64,000 nucleotides of DNA from Kosakonia sp. SMBL-WEM22 (GCF_014490785.1 NZ_CP051488.1:372001-436000); one strand, 5' to 3'; shown: positions 17,913 through 27,766, numbered from the stretch's first letter. The notes: a model not told the origin generated them from the letters alone. Numbers and translations: made by a program.

Positions 17913-20267
17913 ATGCACACACAAACAATTTTTGAATTAAGTCAGGAAGCAGAACGACTGTTACAACTCTCTTTGCATAATCTGCTGGCCCTGAAAAAAA
18001 TGCCATCTGCCGCGCTTGATGAGATAAATATCAGCAACGAGATGCAAAATAATAATGTGTTGCCCCTCCACTTCAGCGCCCGCGGCGTTGAGGCGCAAGA
18101 AGCGACCTTACAGAACGAACTGCGTAAAATTACCCGGCTGGAGATGGTGCTGGCGATTGTCGGAACCATGAAAGCGGGTAAGTCGACCACCATTAACGCG
18201 ATTGTCGGCACGGAAGTGTTGCCGAACCGCAATCGCCCGATGACGGCGCTACCGACGCTGATCCGCCATACGCCCGGCCAGAAAGAGCCCGTGCTTCATT
18301 TCTCCCATGTCGGCCCGATCGATGCTCTTGCGCAGCAGTTACAGACGCGGCTGTTCAATTACGATCGCGGCAAGCTGGCGCAGAAGATTGAGATCGATCG
18401 CGATATGGATTCGCTGCTGGCGCGCATTGCGCAGGGCGATGCGTTCGATAAGCACTATCTCGGCGCACAGCCGATCTTCCACTGCCTGAAAAGCCTCAAT
18501 GATCTTGTTCGTCTGTCGAAAGCGCTGGGCGTCGATTTTCCCTTTGCGGCCTACGCGGCAATTGAGCATATTCCGGTCATCGAAGTGGAGTTTGTTCACC
18601 TGGCGGGACTTGAGAGCAACCTTGGTCAACTCACCCTGCTCGACACGCCTGGGCCGAACGAAGCCGGGCAGCCCCATTTACAGAAGATGCTCAGCGAGCA
18701 GCTGGCGCGCGCCTCGGCGGTGCTGGCGGTAATGGATTATACCCAGCTGAAATCGATCTCTGATGAGGAGGTGCGCCAGGCAATTTCGGCCGTTGGCCGC
18801 TCGGTTCCGCTCTACGCGCTGGTGAATAAGTTCGATCAAAAAGATCGCAACAGCGACGATGAGCACCAGGTTCGCGCACTTATCTCCGGCACGTTAATGA
18901 AGGGCAATATCACGCCGACGCAGATCTTCCCGGTCTCATCGATGTGGGGCTACCTGGCGAACCGCGCCCGCCACGAGTTGCAGAAAAAGGGGCGTCTGCC
19001 CGATCCGAATGAGCAGCCGTGGGTGCAGGACTTTGCCGAAGCGGCACTTGGCCGCCGCTGGCGCATGGCAGATCTGGATGATACTGAACACATTCGTCAC
19101 GCCGCCGATCTGCTATGGCAGGATTCGCTGTTTGAATTGCCGATCCGCAACTTGTTGCACGCGGCTCACGCCAACGCTTCTCTCTATGCGTTGCGATCCG
19201 CCTCCCATAAGCTCCTCAACTACACCCAGAGCGCGCGTGAGTATCTCGATTTCCGCTATCAGGGTTTGACCGTCGCCTATGAGCAGCTTGAGCACAACAT
19301 CGCCCGGCTGGAGGAGGATATGACGCTGCTGCGCAGCAGCCAGGCGCGGGTGCGTGATGAAGTCGATCATGAAGTGGAAGAGGCGCTGGCGGCGGCAGAG
19401 ATTTTTATCAACGGCCAGCAGTTTGAAATTGTCGAAGCGATCGATGCCTGGTTCCATGATGGCCAGCTGATGGCGATGGCCAGCGAGAGCCAGGCCGATT
19501 TACGCCTTGATGAGCGCTTAAGCCCCGGCCAGCTGGTGCTGGAGGATGAAGGCCAGGCGCAGATTGCTCTGAGCAAAATGCGCTCCGCCTGCGAGACGAT
19601 TCTGCTGGCGGCGCAAGAGCGCATCAGCCGTGAACTGGCACAGCGCTTTGATGAGCTGGAAAACACGCTGACGCGCTCATTGAACGACGCCATGCGCCCG
19701 ATCGAAACGCGTATTAAAGCGGAGCTGAGCCATGCTGGTTTTCGCGCCCGCATCTCTTTTCCCGCCTTTCAGCCGAGTACACTCAACTTCAATGCCCGCG
19801 CGCTGTTTAACAATGTTATCGCGCCGGAAGAGACCAGCGCCGCGCAGGCCAGCCGCATTGGCGGCGTACGCGAAACAGTCTCGCGCTGGCTCAATAACCC
19901 CAACTGGGGCTGGGACGACTATGTGGCGACACGCACCCGGTATGTGATCGATCTCGGCACACTGCATAAGAAACTGACTGCCCATGTGGCGCACTTCTGC
20001 GAGCAGATCCGCAAAGCGTTAAGCGCGCAGGTGGATGTCTCCGTTACCGCCGGGATGGCAACCTTTTTTGCTGAGTTCTCCCAAAGCCTTTCCGGTTTGC
20101 AGGAGAGCCTGCGCGAGAGCATGGCAATCCGCCAGCAGAATGAATCCTCGGTCAGCGCGCTGCGTCGCCATTTGCTGCACTGTATCAGGACGGCGCACTG
20201 GATCGGTGAGGACGCGCGGCTGTTGCGTGACGATATCCAGACGCTCTTCGCGGCGGAGCAACCATGA
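17913..20267 (+). CDS. crfC: Dynamin-like clamp-associated GTPase CrfC
   Basis: 784 residues (E. coli CrfC/YjdA 742). GTPase domain: P-loop GTMKAGKS at 84-91, G3 DTPG starting at Asp244, G4 NKFD starting at Asn305, then long dynamin-type helical stalk regions with coiled coil (about 440-520 and 740-780). The family links the replisome beta clamp to sister chromosome behaviour. From recalled E. coli sequence the clamp-binding motif QLALPW (about residues 41-46) corresponds here to VLPLHF, so that motif is diverged. The extra length lies around residues 490-540. Start preceded by AAGGAAAGACTTTTGAC. Overlaps yjcZ by 4 bp. Confidence 0.95.
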   Translation: MHTQTIFELSQEAERLLQLSLHNLLALKKMPSAALDEINISNEMQNNNVLPLHFSARGVEAQEATLQNELRKITRLEMVLAIVGTMKAGKSTTINAIVGTEVLPNRNRPMTALPTLIRHTPGQKEPVLHFSHVGPIDALAQQLQTRLFNYDRGKLAQKIEIDRDMDSLLARIAQGDAFDKHYLGAQPIFHCLKSLNDLVRLSKALGVDFPFAAYAAIEHIPVIEVEFVHLAGLESNLGQLTLLDTPGPNEAGQPHLQKMLSEQLARASAVLAVMDYTQLKSISDEEVRQAISAVGRSVPLYALVNKFDQKDRNSDDEHQVRALISGTLMKGNITPTQIFPVSSMWGYLANRARHELQKKGRLPDPNEQPWVQDFAEAALGRRWRMADLDDTEHIRHAADLLWQDSLFELPIRNLLHAAHANASLYALRSASHKLLNYTQSAREYLDFRYQGLTVAYEQLEHNIARLEEDMTLLRSSQARVRDEVDHEVEEALAAAEIFINGQQFEIVEAIDAWFHDGQLMAMASESQADLRLDERLSPGQLVLEDEGQAQIALSKMRSACETILLAAQERISRELAQRFDELENTLTRSLNDAMRPIETRIKAELSHAGFRARISFPAFQPSTLNFNARALFNNVIAPEETSAAQASRIGGVRETVSRWLNNPNWGWDDYVATRTRYVIDLGTLHKKLTAHVAHFCEQIRKALSAQVDVSVTAGMATFFAEFSQSLSGLQESLRESMAIRQQNESSVSALRRHLLHCIRTAHWIGEDARLLRDDIQTLFAAEQP

Positions 20268-21145
20268 AAAATCGATTGCTCGACGGCCCTGGCCGGGTGC
20301 TGGAGTCTATTCATCCAAAATTTATTGTCGATCTGGTGCAGGGCATCGACGCGTCGCGTCAGACGACGATTGCGCCACAGCAGCAGATTTTCCGTGAGCG
20401 GCTGGCGCAGGAGATTATGGCCCAGACGCAGCTGCGCCCGTGGGCGATCTCCGGCAAGCTTGAAGAGAACGACGCTCTGCGGCTCGGGCTGGCAGAAAAA
20501 CTGGCGAGCATGCTCGATCCCGGTTATCTGGCACTGACGCGTATTACGCAGCGGCTGAAGGCGATGCAGCACGCCGAGCGGCGTCCCGGCAGCGTCACGC
20601 CCGGCGCGCAGCAGCAGTACAACGTGTTGCTGGAGCACTTTAGCCAGCGCGCGGCGTTTAAACAGAAGGCGCTGACGCAGCGCGGGCTGGCGGTGCAGGC
20701 GGGGCATCATAGTGAACAAGTTTTTACCCACTGGCGGGCGGGAAGCTACAACAGCTGGTCGATGGCCGGACGCTGCTATGTCGCACTGGAGGAGCTGCGC
20801 TGGGGTGCGTTTGGCGATGCCTGCCGGCTGGCGAATGAGGATGTGGCGACAATGCTGAAAGATAACCTGCGGGTGATGGCGGCAGAGTTTCTGGCGCAGG
20901 GTATCAATGCGTCGCAGGGGACGCGCCACTTCTACCATCAATGGCTGGCCGCGCCGTCGACGCCTGGCGTAATGGAGTATAAAGATCTGCTGGGCTGGCT
21001 GGGAGACTGGTGTGATGCAGAGCGTCACCCAATTTGCTGGTCGGTGACGCAGAGCTGGCAGCCCGTCGCGCTGGGGATGCCGAGACTCTGCTCGGCAGCC
21101 CGTCTGGCGACGGCGATGGTTGATGAGATCTTCGACGACGTCTAG
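20264..21145 (+). CDS. yjcZ: YjcZ protein, partner of CrfC
   Basis: 293 residues (E. coli 292). Starts at ATGA overlapping the crfC stop, so translation is coupled. Soluble and mostly helical; no signal or membrane segment. Features such as [20 protein letters not shown] and [25 protein letters not shown] (in parts: [14 protein letters not shown]) are family-typical. Function unknown; conserved operon partner of CrfC. Converges on kdgT, the two stop codons overlapping in CTAG. Confidence 0.93.
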   Translation: MKNRLLDGPGRVLESIHPKFIVDLVQGIDASRQTTIAPQQQIFRERLAQEIMAQTQLRPWAISGKLEENDALRLGLAEKLASMLDPGYLALTRITQRLKAMQHAERRPGSVTPGAQQQYNVLLEHFSQRAAFKQKALTQRGLAVQAGHHSEQVFTHWRAGSYNSWSMAGRCYVALEELRWGAFGDACRLANEDVATMLKDNLRVMAAEFLAQGINASQGTRHFYHQWLAAPSTPGVMEYKDLLGWLGDWCDAERHPICWSVTQSWQPVALGMPRLCSAARLATAMVDEIFDDV

Positions 21146-22137
21146 TGGCTCGCCGGCTCAGTGCGCGACGCCATCTCTTCCGGCGTCGGCACATTGCCAA
21201 AGCGTCGTGCATAGAGCGCGGTGATAATCGGCACCAAAATCGCGGTGACAATTACGCTCGCGGCGACCAGCGCGGTCGCTGATGCGGCAACCGGTTCAAA
21301 GGCCGGGTTAATCTGGGCGATGATCACCGGGTTGGCCACCGCCGCACCCGCTGCGGAAGAGGCCGCCACGCCCGCGGTACCATTCCCGCCGCCAATTAGA
21401 CGGTCCGCCATAATCAGCGGAATACCGGTGATGATAATTACCGCTACGCCAAGGAAAATCCCCAGCAGACCGGTCTCCATAATCACTTTCAGGTTGATGG
21501 TATTACCCAGCGCGAAACCGAAGAAGGGGATCAGTACCGGCGTCGCTTTACTGAAGAAGGCGCGCAGATCGTGGTCGAGGTTGCCGAGGGCAAAGCCGAT
21601 CAAAAATGGCAGCACCGCGCCAACAAAGTGGTGCGGTTCAAACGAGGCGAGGCCAGCGGAGCCGAGGATCACCATGGTCATCAGCGGGCCGGACTCCAGC
21701 GACATCAAGACAAATGCCCCGGACTCCTCTTTACTGCCGTATTGGTTCATCAGGCTGGCGTACAGACCGCCGTTGGTCATATCCATTGCCGAGACAATCG
21801 CCAGCACCGACAGCCCGGCGAAAAAGCCGGTCTGAATGCCGGTATCGGGAATAAATGAAGCGGCAATCATCGCCACCAACCAGGCGACGGCAATTTTTGT
21901 CAGCACCAGCGTGCCCGATTTGCGCAGCACCGTTCCGGTCGCGCGCAGGTCAATCGAGGCGCCAATACAGAAAAACCACACCGCCAGAATCGGCACCGTT
22001 CCGCTAATCATGCCTTTAGTAAAGGAGCCAAAATAGGCACCGGTATCGGGCGCCAGGGTATTAAGAATGGCGCCCAGCAGGAGCGGGACTAGCATCATCC
22101 CGCCAGGAATACGTTCAATCGTGGCCTTAATTTTCAT
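21142..22137 (-). CDS. kdgT: 2-keto-3-deoxygluconate permease
   Basis: 331 residues with about ten membrane segments. Nearly colinear with E. coli KdgT (327): [18 protein letters not shown] near the start, [36 protein letters not shown], and [18 protein letters not shown]. It takes up 2-keto-3-deoxygluconate from pectin breakdown by proton symport. The ATG at 22137 follows GTGAGGATTGTGT; a TTG two codons upstream is unlikely. No kdgK or kdgA is adjacent, as in E. coli. Confidence 0.94.
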   Translation of the reverse strand: MKIKATIERIPGGMMLVPLLLGAILNTLAPDTGAYFGSFTKGMISGTVPILAVWFFCIGASIDLRATGTVLRKSGTLVLTKIAVAWLVAMIAASFIPDTGIQTGFFAGLSVLAIVSAMDMTNGGLYASLMNQYGSKEESGAFVLMSLESGPLMTMVILGSAGLASFEPHHFVGAVLPFLIGFALGNLDHDLRAFFSKATPVLIPFFGFALGNTINLKVIMETGLLGIFLGVAVIIITGIPLIMADRLIGGGNGTAGVAASSAAGAAVANPVIIAQINPAFEPVAASATALVAASVIVTAILVPIITALYARRFGNVPTPEEMASRTEPASH

Positions 22138-22184
22138 ACACAATCCTCACGACTCGTCATTCAGATGAACGAGGAAGCTAAAAA

Positions 22185-22367
22185 ATGAATCATTCGATGT
22201 TTCAAAGATTTAAAGCATTCAGAAGCCAGCGTATTGACGATGGGCGGCGGCGGAGCGGCCTGAGTGGTCTCATCGACACCGATGAGTTAGCCCTTAACGC
22301 TGCTATTAGTGGGGCTATCATGAGGCGATTGGAATATCTATTCAATAAGAATGAAACGGTGTTTTAG
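22185..22367 (+). CDS. Possible 60-residue small protein
   Basis: A 60-codon frame preceded by a good GAGGAAGC Shine-Dalgarno six bases from ATG, divergent from kdgT. The product is basic at the N-terminus (MNHSMFQRFKAFRSQRIDDGRRRS) and has no recognised domain or signal. It may be a genuine small protein or chance; only the RBS argues for it. Confidence 0.25.
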   Translation: MNHSMFQRFKAFRSQRIDDGRRRSGLSGLIDTDELALNAAISGAIMRRLEYLFNKNETVF

Positions 22368-22529
22368 TTACATCGATCACATAATTCACGTAAACATTTA
22401 TCGATGTTTCTTTATTTATTTTCGATGTAAACGAATTGTAAAAGGGTGGAGCAATAGCAGATCGTTCTTTTTTGAAGGGAGGCAAAAAGTGAGGTAAAAA
22501 CGGTGGTTGATGATTACCGGTTACAACTA

Positions 22530-22545
22530 TGTGAATTTGATCACA
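22530..22545 (+). promoter_or_regulatory. CRP-binding site in the proP promoter region
   Basis: TGTGAATTTGATCACA is a perfect TGTGA-N6-TCACA site. In E. coli proP the distal P1 promoter carries a CRP site that represses it until osmotic upshift, and a proximal P2 uses RpoS with Fis. Here a second candidate -10 (TGCTACGCTT, sigma-S-like) lies near 22641. The 22368-22740 gap otherwise holds only AT-rich promoter DNA. Confidence 0.75.
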
Positions 22546-22740
22546 TTTATAAACCCTGATAGTGTAATTCGCTCATTCACTGCCCAACAGGCGTCAACAG
22601 GTTCGGTTGTACAGGCTTTGAACAGTTAGTGTAAGTAAACCTGCTACGCTTGAAAGAATGGCCGTAAGGCCAATAAAAAACGCCTGCCATGGATGGGTAA
22701 ACGGGCGATACAGGGCGAGAGTCTTAAGAGGAAAACAGAG

Positions 22741-24243
22741 ATGTTAAAAAGGAAAAAAATCAAACCGATAACGCTTCGCGACGTCACGATTATTGACGAC
22801 GCGAAACTGCGTAAAGCCATCACCGCCGCGTCGTTAGGTAACGCGATGGAGTGGTTCGATTTCGGTGTTTATGGCTTTGTGGCCTACGCACTTGGCAAAG
22901 TGTTCTTCCCCGATGCAGACCCCAGCGTGCAGATGATAGCCGCGCTCGGGACCTTCTCCGTTCCGTTCCTGATTCGTCCACTCGGCGGCCTCTTCTTCGG
23001 CATGCTGGGGGATAAATATGGACGCCAAAAAATCCTCGCGATCACGATAGTGATCATGTCCGTCAGTACCTTTGCTATCGGGCTTATACCCTCGTATGAG
23101 TCGATCGGTATCTGGGCGCCGATTCTGCTGCTGTTATGTAAGATGGCGCAGGGCTTCTCGGTCGGCGGTGAGTACACCGGTGCGTCGATCTTCGTTGCCG
23201 AGTACTCCCCGGACCGTAAACGCGGCTTTATGGGCAGCTGGCTGGACTTCGGCTCCATCGCCGGGTTTGTCCTCGGCGCGGGCGTGGTGGTGTTGCTGTC
23301 GACGATTGTCGGCGAGCAGAACTTCCTCGACTGGGGCTGGCGTATTCCGTTCTTCCTGGCACTGCCGCTGGGCCTGATTGGCCTCTACCTGCGTCATGCG
23401 CTGGAAGAGACTCCGGCGTTCCAGCAGCATGTCGATAAGCTCGAGCAGGGCGACCGCGAAGGGTTGCAGGAAGGGCCGCGCGTCTCCTTTAAAGAGATTG
23501 CCAGCAAACACTGGCGCAGCCTGCTGACCTGTATTGGTCTGGTGATCTCCACCAACGTCACCTACTACATGCTGCTGACCTATATGCCGAGCTACCTGTC
23601 GCATAACCTGCACTACTCGGAAGATCATGGGGTGCTGATTATCATCGCCATTATGATCGGTATGCTGTTTGTGCAGCCGGTGATGGGCCTGCTGAGTGAC
23701 CGCTTCGGTCGCCGTCCGTTTGTGCTGATCGGCAGTATCGCGCTGCTGGCGCTGGCGATTCCGGCGTTTAGCATGATCAACAGCGATGTAACCGGCATGA
23801 TTTTCGCTGGCCTGCTGCTGCTGGCGGTGATCCTTAACTGCTTCACCGGCGTGATGGCTTCCACGCTGCCGGCGATGTTCCCGACGCATATCCGTTATAG
23901 CGCGCTCGCCAGCGCCTTTAACATCTCCATTCTGATTGCGGGCCTGACGCCAACGCTGACCGCCTGGCTGGTGGAGTCCTCGAATAATCTGATGATGCCA
24001 GCGTACTACCTGATGGTGATTGCGGTGGTTGGCCTGATTACCGGCCTGACGATGAAAGAGACGGCGAACCTGCCGCTGAAAGGGGCAACCCCGGCAGCGT
24101 CGGATATGCAGGAAGCGCGTGAGATCCTGAAGGAGCATCACGACAATATCGAACAGAAAATCGAAGATCTGGATGAAGAGATTGCCCAGCTGCAGGAGAA
24201 ACGCTCCCGCCTGGTGCAGCAGCATCCGAAGATTGACGAGTAA
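22741..24243 (+). CDS. proP: Osmoregulated proline/glycine betaine/ectoine transporter ProP
   Basis: 500 residues, exactly the E. coli length and nearly identical through the membrane part. MFS sugar-transporter type with 12 TM segments; the DKYGRQK loop and SVGGEYTGASIFVAEYSPDRKRG motif are present. The C-terminus forms the heptad coiled coil (EILKEHHDNIEQKIEDLDEE ... LQEKRSRL) that tunes osmotic activation in group A ProP proteins. The ATG at 22741 is preceded by AAGAGGAAAACAG; a longer frame upstream is not needed. Followed by a strong terminator. Confidence 0.98.
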   Translation: MLKRKKIKPITLRDVTIIDDAKLRKAITAASLGNAMEWFDFGVYGFVAYALGKVFFPDADPSVQMIAALGTFSVPFLIRPLGGLFFGMLGDKYGRQKILAITIVIMSVSTFAIGLIPSYESIGIWAPILLLLCKMAQGFSVGGEYTGASIFVAEYSPDRKRGFMGSWLDFGSIAGFVLGAGVVVLLSTIVGEQNFLDWGWRIPFFLALPLGLIGLYLRHALEETPAFQQHVDKLEQGDREGLQEGPRVSFKEIASKHWRSLLTCIGLVISTNVTYYMLLTYMPSYLSHNLHYSEDHGVLIIIAIMIGMLFVQPVMGLLSDRFGRRPFVLIGSIALLALAIPAFSMINSDVTGMIFAGLLLLAVILNCFTGVMASTLPAMFPTHIRYSALASAFNISILIAGLTPTLTAWLVESSNNLMMPAYYLMVIAVVGLITGLTMKETANLPLKGATPAASDMQEAREILKEHHDNIEQKIEDLDEEIAQLQEKRSRLVQQHPKIDE

Positions 24244-24250
24244 CTAACTC

Positions 24251-24284
24251 AAACCCGGACGGCGCTGCCCTCCGGGTTTTTTTA
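24251..24284 (+). terminator. proP terminator
   Basis: AAACCCGGA (24251-24259) pairs with TCCGGGTTT (24271-24279), followed by TTTTT. It starts 7 bp after the proP stop and overlaps the end of the convergent metal exporter gene. Confidence 0.9.
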
Positions 24285-25229
24285 ACACCCTGCCGCAATA
24301 TAATCCCCGTTGGCACTCACCGGGATCACCGTTAAAAACAGCACCAGCGCAAAGAGCATCAGCGCCGCGCCGCCCGCGATTTTAAGCCCCGGAACCAGCC
24401 AGCGTAAGCGACCTGACTCGCCGCCAAAAAAAGCTGCCGTGCGGTTACGCGCATAACGCACCGCCAGCGATAACCCCATGATCGAGAGCGCTGTGCCGAA
24501 AGCCATGGTCATCACCGCCGCCATGCCCCACGTGACAATGCCGAGCGCATTCGAGAAGAGCAAAATCATAATGGCTCCGCTGCAGGGCCGCGCGCCAATA
24601 GCCAGAATCACTCCCAGCCGGGTTTTCCAGTCGCCCTGCGTCGACACACCCACGCCGTGATGGCCGCAGCCGCACTGCGCGTCGTGAACAGGCGTCAGGG
24701 AGCGGATGCGCAGCGCGCGTGGTCGCAAGCTCTTCACCGCGCGCCAGATGATATAGGCCCCGAAGCCACCAATCAGCACCGCACTGACTTTCTCGACATA
24801 CCAGCGGCTTTCACTGAGATCGCCCGAGGCGAGGTTAAACCCCACCGCCAGGATAAAGACAAACAGGATCGCGCTGACGCCCTGCATCAGGCTGCCGAGC
24901 AGCGGAACCATGCGTGCGGCGGTCTCACTCTCTTTATTGGTGCTGAGATAGGTGGCAACAATAAATTTGCCGTGCCCCGGCCCGATGGCGTGCAGCACGC
25001 CGTAGAAGAACGCCCCGGTCAGCAGCCATAGCCCGCCGCTGTACTGATGATTATTGAGTTGCAGCAGATACATCACCAGGTAGCGATGAAGAGTAATTTG
25101 CGCGGCAAGGCACCACTGCAAAAAGGCGCCCCAGTGCGTGTGCAGCGCAAAAGCGGCGGTCAGCCCTGCCGCCAGCAGCGTAAGCGCCGCCGGCAGGCGC
25201 CAGTCACGGGTGAGAAGTTGCGTCGTCAT
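24282..25229 (-). CDS. NicO-family nickel/cobalt exporter-like membrane protein
   Basis: 315 residues, six or more TM segments. Family motifs LHAIGPGHGKFIVATYL (TM region near 90) and GARPCSGAIMILLFSNAL (near 215) mark the RcnA/NicO group. A small cytoplasmic CGCGHHGVG patch near residue 190 could bind metal but is far shorter than the His-rich loop of E. coli RcnA. Many relatives pair with a DUF1007 periplasmic protein; none is adjacent here, nor an RcnR-type repressor. Substrate therefore inferred. Confidence 0.8.
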   Translation of the reverse strand: MTTQLLTRDWRLPAALTLLAAGLTAAFALHTHWGAFLQWCLAAQITLHRYLVMYLLQLNNHQYSGGLWLLTGAFFYGVLHAIGPGHGKFIVATYLSTNKESETAARMVPLLGSLMQGVSAILFVFILAVGFNLASGDLSESRWYVEKVSAVLIGGFGAYIIWRAVKSLRPRALRIRSLTPVHDAQCGCGHHGVGVSTQGDWKTRLGVILAIGARPCSGAIMILLFSNALGIVTWGMAAVMTMAFGTALSIMGLSLAVRYARNRTAAFFGGESGRLRWLVPGLKIAGGAALMLFALVLFLTVIPVSANGDYIAAGC

Positions 25230-25298
25230 AGGCGTTCAGCGATTTAAGAAGAGATAGCCCGCAGTATAGGTGTCGTTAGGTGCGGGCTCCAGTTTGGG

Positions 25299-25910
25299 TT
25301 AGAGATTGAGCTGCCGTTTGTGCCAGCGCCCGAGCAGCAGCACGGTGGTCAGCGCGCCGAGCAGGGCGCAGAGCATATCCGACTGCGTATCCCACGGATC
25401 GCCCTGTGTACCGAGGAAGTCATCCGCCCCCTGGCCCATTGCCAGTGCTGCCCACCACTCAATCAACTCATAGGTGGCGCTGATGGCTAGCGCAATACAG
25501 CAGACGATAAAGTCGAGCATCTTGCCACCGCGCACGTACTGCCCGCGCAGTAAAATCTCCCGCGCCGCCAGCGCCGGAACCAGCCCCTGAAAGAAGTGGC
25601 CAAGTTTGTCGTATGGGTTGCGGCTAAGGTTGAACAGGTGCTGTACATCAAAGCCAACAGGCACTTTGGCATAGGTGTACATCCCGCCGACCATCAGAAT
25701 AATAGCGTGGAAGAAAATCAGCGTGTAAAGCAGGGCAGTCAGCGGGTAACGCCGCCAGGTTGCGAGCAACAGCGGCACCACGATCATCACCGGAATCACT
25801 TCCATCAGCCAGGTGGCGCGATCATGGGTAAAGAGACCGGTATAAATAAGGATCATTAACAGGATTAGCGCTGCGCCGTACAGCGCAGGGCGGTTAACGC
25901 TCGTGAGCAT
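25299..25910 (-). CDS. yjdF: YjdF/DUF2238 family membrane protein
   Basis: 203 residues (E. coli YjdF 209), about six TM segments. Family features include FDVQHLFNLSRNPYDKLGHFFQG, YELIEWWAA and the DDFLGTQGDPWDTQSDMLCAL stretch (quoted in parts: NPYDKLGHFFQG, LGTQGDPWDTQ), rich in conserved Asp/His that may form a polar intramembrane site. Function unknown. Monocistronic. Confidence 0.9.
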   Translation of the reverse strand: MLTSVNRPALYGAALILLMILIYTGLFTHDRATWLMEVIPVMIVVPLLLATWRRYPLTALLYTLIFFHAIILMVGGMYTYAKVPVGFDVQHLFNLSRNPYDKLGHFFQGLVPALAAREILLRGQYVRGGKMLDFIVCCIALAISATYELIEWWAALAMGQGADDFLGTQGDPWDTQSDMLCALLGALTTVLLLGRWHKRQLNL

Positions 25911-25997
25911 ACGAATGTCCGTTTCGGTAACAGGGAAAAGAGACTATCGGCTGAAAAGGGGGAAAAGACAAATGGTCGAGAAGGGGTGACGATGATG

Positions 25998-26022
25998 AAA
26001 AAATCCGCCTTAGCAGCGGATT
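25998..26022 (-). terminator. Terminator of the SDR gene
   Basis: AAATCCGC (26000 region) and GCGGATT (to 26022) form a 7-bp stem around CTTAGCA; on the minus strand it ends in TTTTTT. It lies 33 bp downstream of the SDR stop. Confidence 0.75.
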
Positions 26023-26054
26023 CAGGTTTTCAGCACGTTAAGGCACTTATCGAA

Positions 26055-26795
26055 TCAGTAATGCACCAGCCCACCATCCACCGCGTACTGGCTGCCAGTG
26101 ACGTATGACGCATCATCCGAGAGCAAAAAGAGCGCGACGGCGGCGGCTTCCTGTGCAGTGCCTGCGCGTCTGAGCGGTACCTGGCTTACGACAAAATCCT
26201 CGAACTGCTGGCGCGACTCTTCGGGCATAAAGTGCCTGAAGTTAGTCTCAATCGGCCCCGGCACCAGCGTGTTGGCGCGGATAACTCGCGGTGCCAGCGC
26301 GCTGGCCCAGCTCTTGACCATCGCGACCACTGCGCCTTTGGTGGCGGCATAAAGGCTGGTCATCGCCGCGCCTTCGTAGACAGAAGAGGAGGCGGTGACC
26401 AGCACTGACGCGCCGGAATTTAATGTTCCAGAAAGCGCCGCCAGCTGGAGCATCGGGCCGCGCACATTGGCATTCATCATGCGGTTAAAGCTCTCGGCGG
26501 TGACCGATTCCGGTGCGCCGACTTCGGCATAACCGGCGTTTAGCCACAGGCCGTCGAGTGCGCCCCATTGGGCAATTGTTGCGGCCAGCGTCTCAATATC
26601 CGCTTCGCTGGCAGCATCGCTTTTCAGGATCAGCGATGAGGCGGGCAGTAGCTTGCGGGCCTCAGCCAGGCGCGTTTCGTTCAGCCCGGTGATCGCGACC
26701 TCGCCACCCTCGCTGACGATGCGTTGTGCACCCGCCAGCCCCATCCCGCTGGTGCCGCCGGTGATCAGCACGCGTTTGCCTTCAAATCTGCTCAT
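26055..26795 (-). CDS. Short-chain dehydrogenase/reductase
   Basis: 246 residues, classical SDR. Rossmann motif TGGTSGMG at 12-19, NAG motif (LWLNAGY), catalytic Ser in VTASSSVYEG and Tyr-x3-Lys in YAATKG. The acidic/neutral residues after beta-2 (TGLNETRL) do not fix NAD versus NADP. The ATG at 26795 follows ACAGGGGCTATTT; a longer upstream frame lacks an RBS. Divergent from the Nudix gene. Substrate unknown. Confidence 0.9.
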   Translation of the reverse strand: MSRFEGKRVLITGGTSGMGLAGAQRIVSEGGEVAITGLNETRLAEARKLLPASSLILKSDAASEADIETLAATIAQWGALDGLWLNAGYAEVGAPESVTAESFNRMMNANVRGPMLQLAALSGTLNSGASVLVTASSSVYEGAAMTSLYAATKGAVVAMVKSWASALAPRVIRANTLVPGPIETNFRHFMPEESRQQFEDFVVSQVPLRRAGTAQEAAAVALFLLSDDASYVTGSQYAVDGGLVHY

Positions 26796-26936
26796 AAATA
26801 GCCCCTGTTGGTTCCTGAAATGGATGTCTACCTTACGCAACCGCGCCAGCCGTTTCGAGACGAAAAATGGTAGTTCCATTTCTGCGGTGAATGGCTGTAT
26901 AAAAAATCAGTACTTCTATTATGAGATCACGACACG

Positions 26937-27386
26937 ATGAGCAGAGAGCGCTACCACCTTTCGATTGCCCTGTTTGTGCTGCTATTGCGCGGAGATGACC
27001 TCCTGATGCTTAGGCGATCGCAGACCGGCTGGATGGATGGGAATTATAGTTTGCCCGCAGGTGGCCTTGAGTTGGGTGAAACCCTTGCAGCTGCTGCCGC
27101 CAGAGAGCTACGGGAGGAAACCGGCGTTGAAGCGGCTGCTGACGATATGCAGCTGGCGCATACCATGCATGTGTGGACAGAAGATCGCTCCTGGCTGGGG
27201 CACTATTTTATCTGCCGCCAGTGGTGCGGTACGCCTTTCCTCGCCGAGCCGGAAAAACACAGTGAGATGGGCTGGCAAAACCTTGCGGCCTTGCCGGAGC
27301 AGACCATTCCTTATGTGCGCCAGGCGCTGGAGGCTATCAGAACTGGTCAACCTTACTCGGAGTATGGCTGGGAGAGCCGCCAGTGA
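26937..27386 (+). CDS. Nudix hydrolase
   Basis: 149 residues with a complete Nudix box, G-x5-E-x7-REUxEExGU, seen as GGLELGETLAAAAARELREETG at about 42-63 (quoted to 20 residues: GLELGETLAAAAARELREET). It would hydrolyse a nucleoside diphosphate linked to another group, with Mg2+. Substrate not predictable. It is the last backbone-like gene before the SymE/AbiE/Rhs region. Confidence 0.92.
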   Translation: MSRERYHLSIALFVLLLRGDDLLMLRRSQTGWMDGNYSLPAGGLELGETLAAAAARELREETGVEAAADDMQLAHTMHVWTEDRSWLGHYFICRQWCGTPFLAEPEKHSEMGWQNLAALPEQTIPYVRQALEAIRTGQPYSEYGWESRQ

Positions 27387-27524
27387 TGCGATGAGTCGCC
27401 GTCTGCCAGTGTAAATGCTCAATGGGTCAACATGCTTTTTGCGAGGCAAATTCCGGAATAACGCTTTGTTTTGCAGGAAGAAGTAAAACCGCTTGTCGGT
27501 TTAGGGCTTCAGCGCTATTTTTCA

Positions 27525-27725
27525 CCGGCACCTGCAAAATCAGGTGCCGGGATTGGTCTCCTGAAACCCTTACTGTCGACATATGACGCGTATTGCGTCT
27601 TCTTTATGTCGCGCGTACGGTTACGCCTCAATGGCGGGCCGGACGGGGGCGTCGCAAGACGCGCCGGTGTCCAGTAAGGCCGGTAAGACCAACTCCGTCC
27701 GGTCCGCCGCCATAAGATTGGTCTC
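27525..27725 (+). ncRNA. Structured leader / candidate regulatory RNA upstream of symE
   Basis: The 380-bp gap before symE is strongly structured. CCGGCACCTG-CAAAAT-CAGGTGCCGG (27525-27550) is a perfect 10-bp hairpin followed directly by GATTGGTCTC. The same GATTGGTCTC recurs at 27716-27725, where TTGGTCT pairs with AGACCAA (27686-27692). A GCCGGACGG stretch near 27637 can pair with CCGTCCGGT near 27696. E. coli symE is controlled by the antisense RNA SymR made over its 5' region; a similar RNA could lie here, but its promoter and strand are not evident. Confidence 0.4.
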
Positions 27726-27766
27726 TTAGGTGGTGGCGCAAATTTCACTTACTGGAGGCTGCCCTT

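Noticed and set aside
19919..21028. 369-codon minus-strand frame across crfC/yjcZ
   Set aside because: Antisense to two well-recognised genes; no family features.
23134..24225. 363-codon minus-strand frame inside proP
   Set aside because: Antisense shadow; His/Gln/Arg-rich low-complexity translation.
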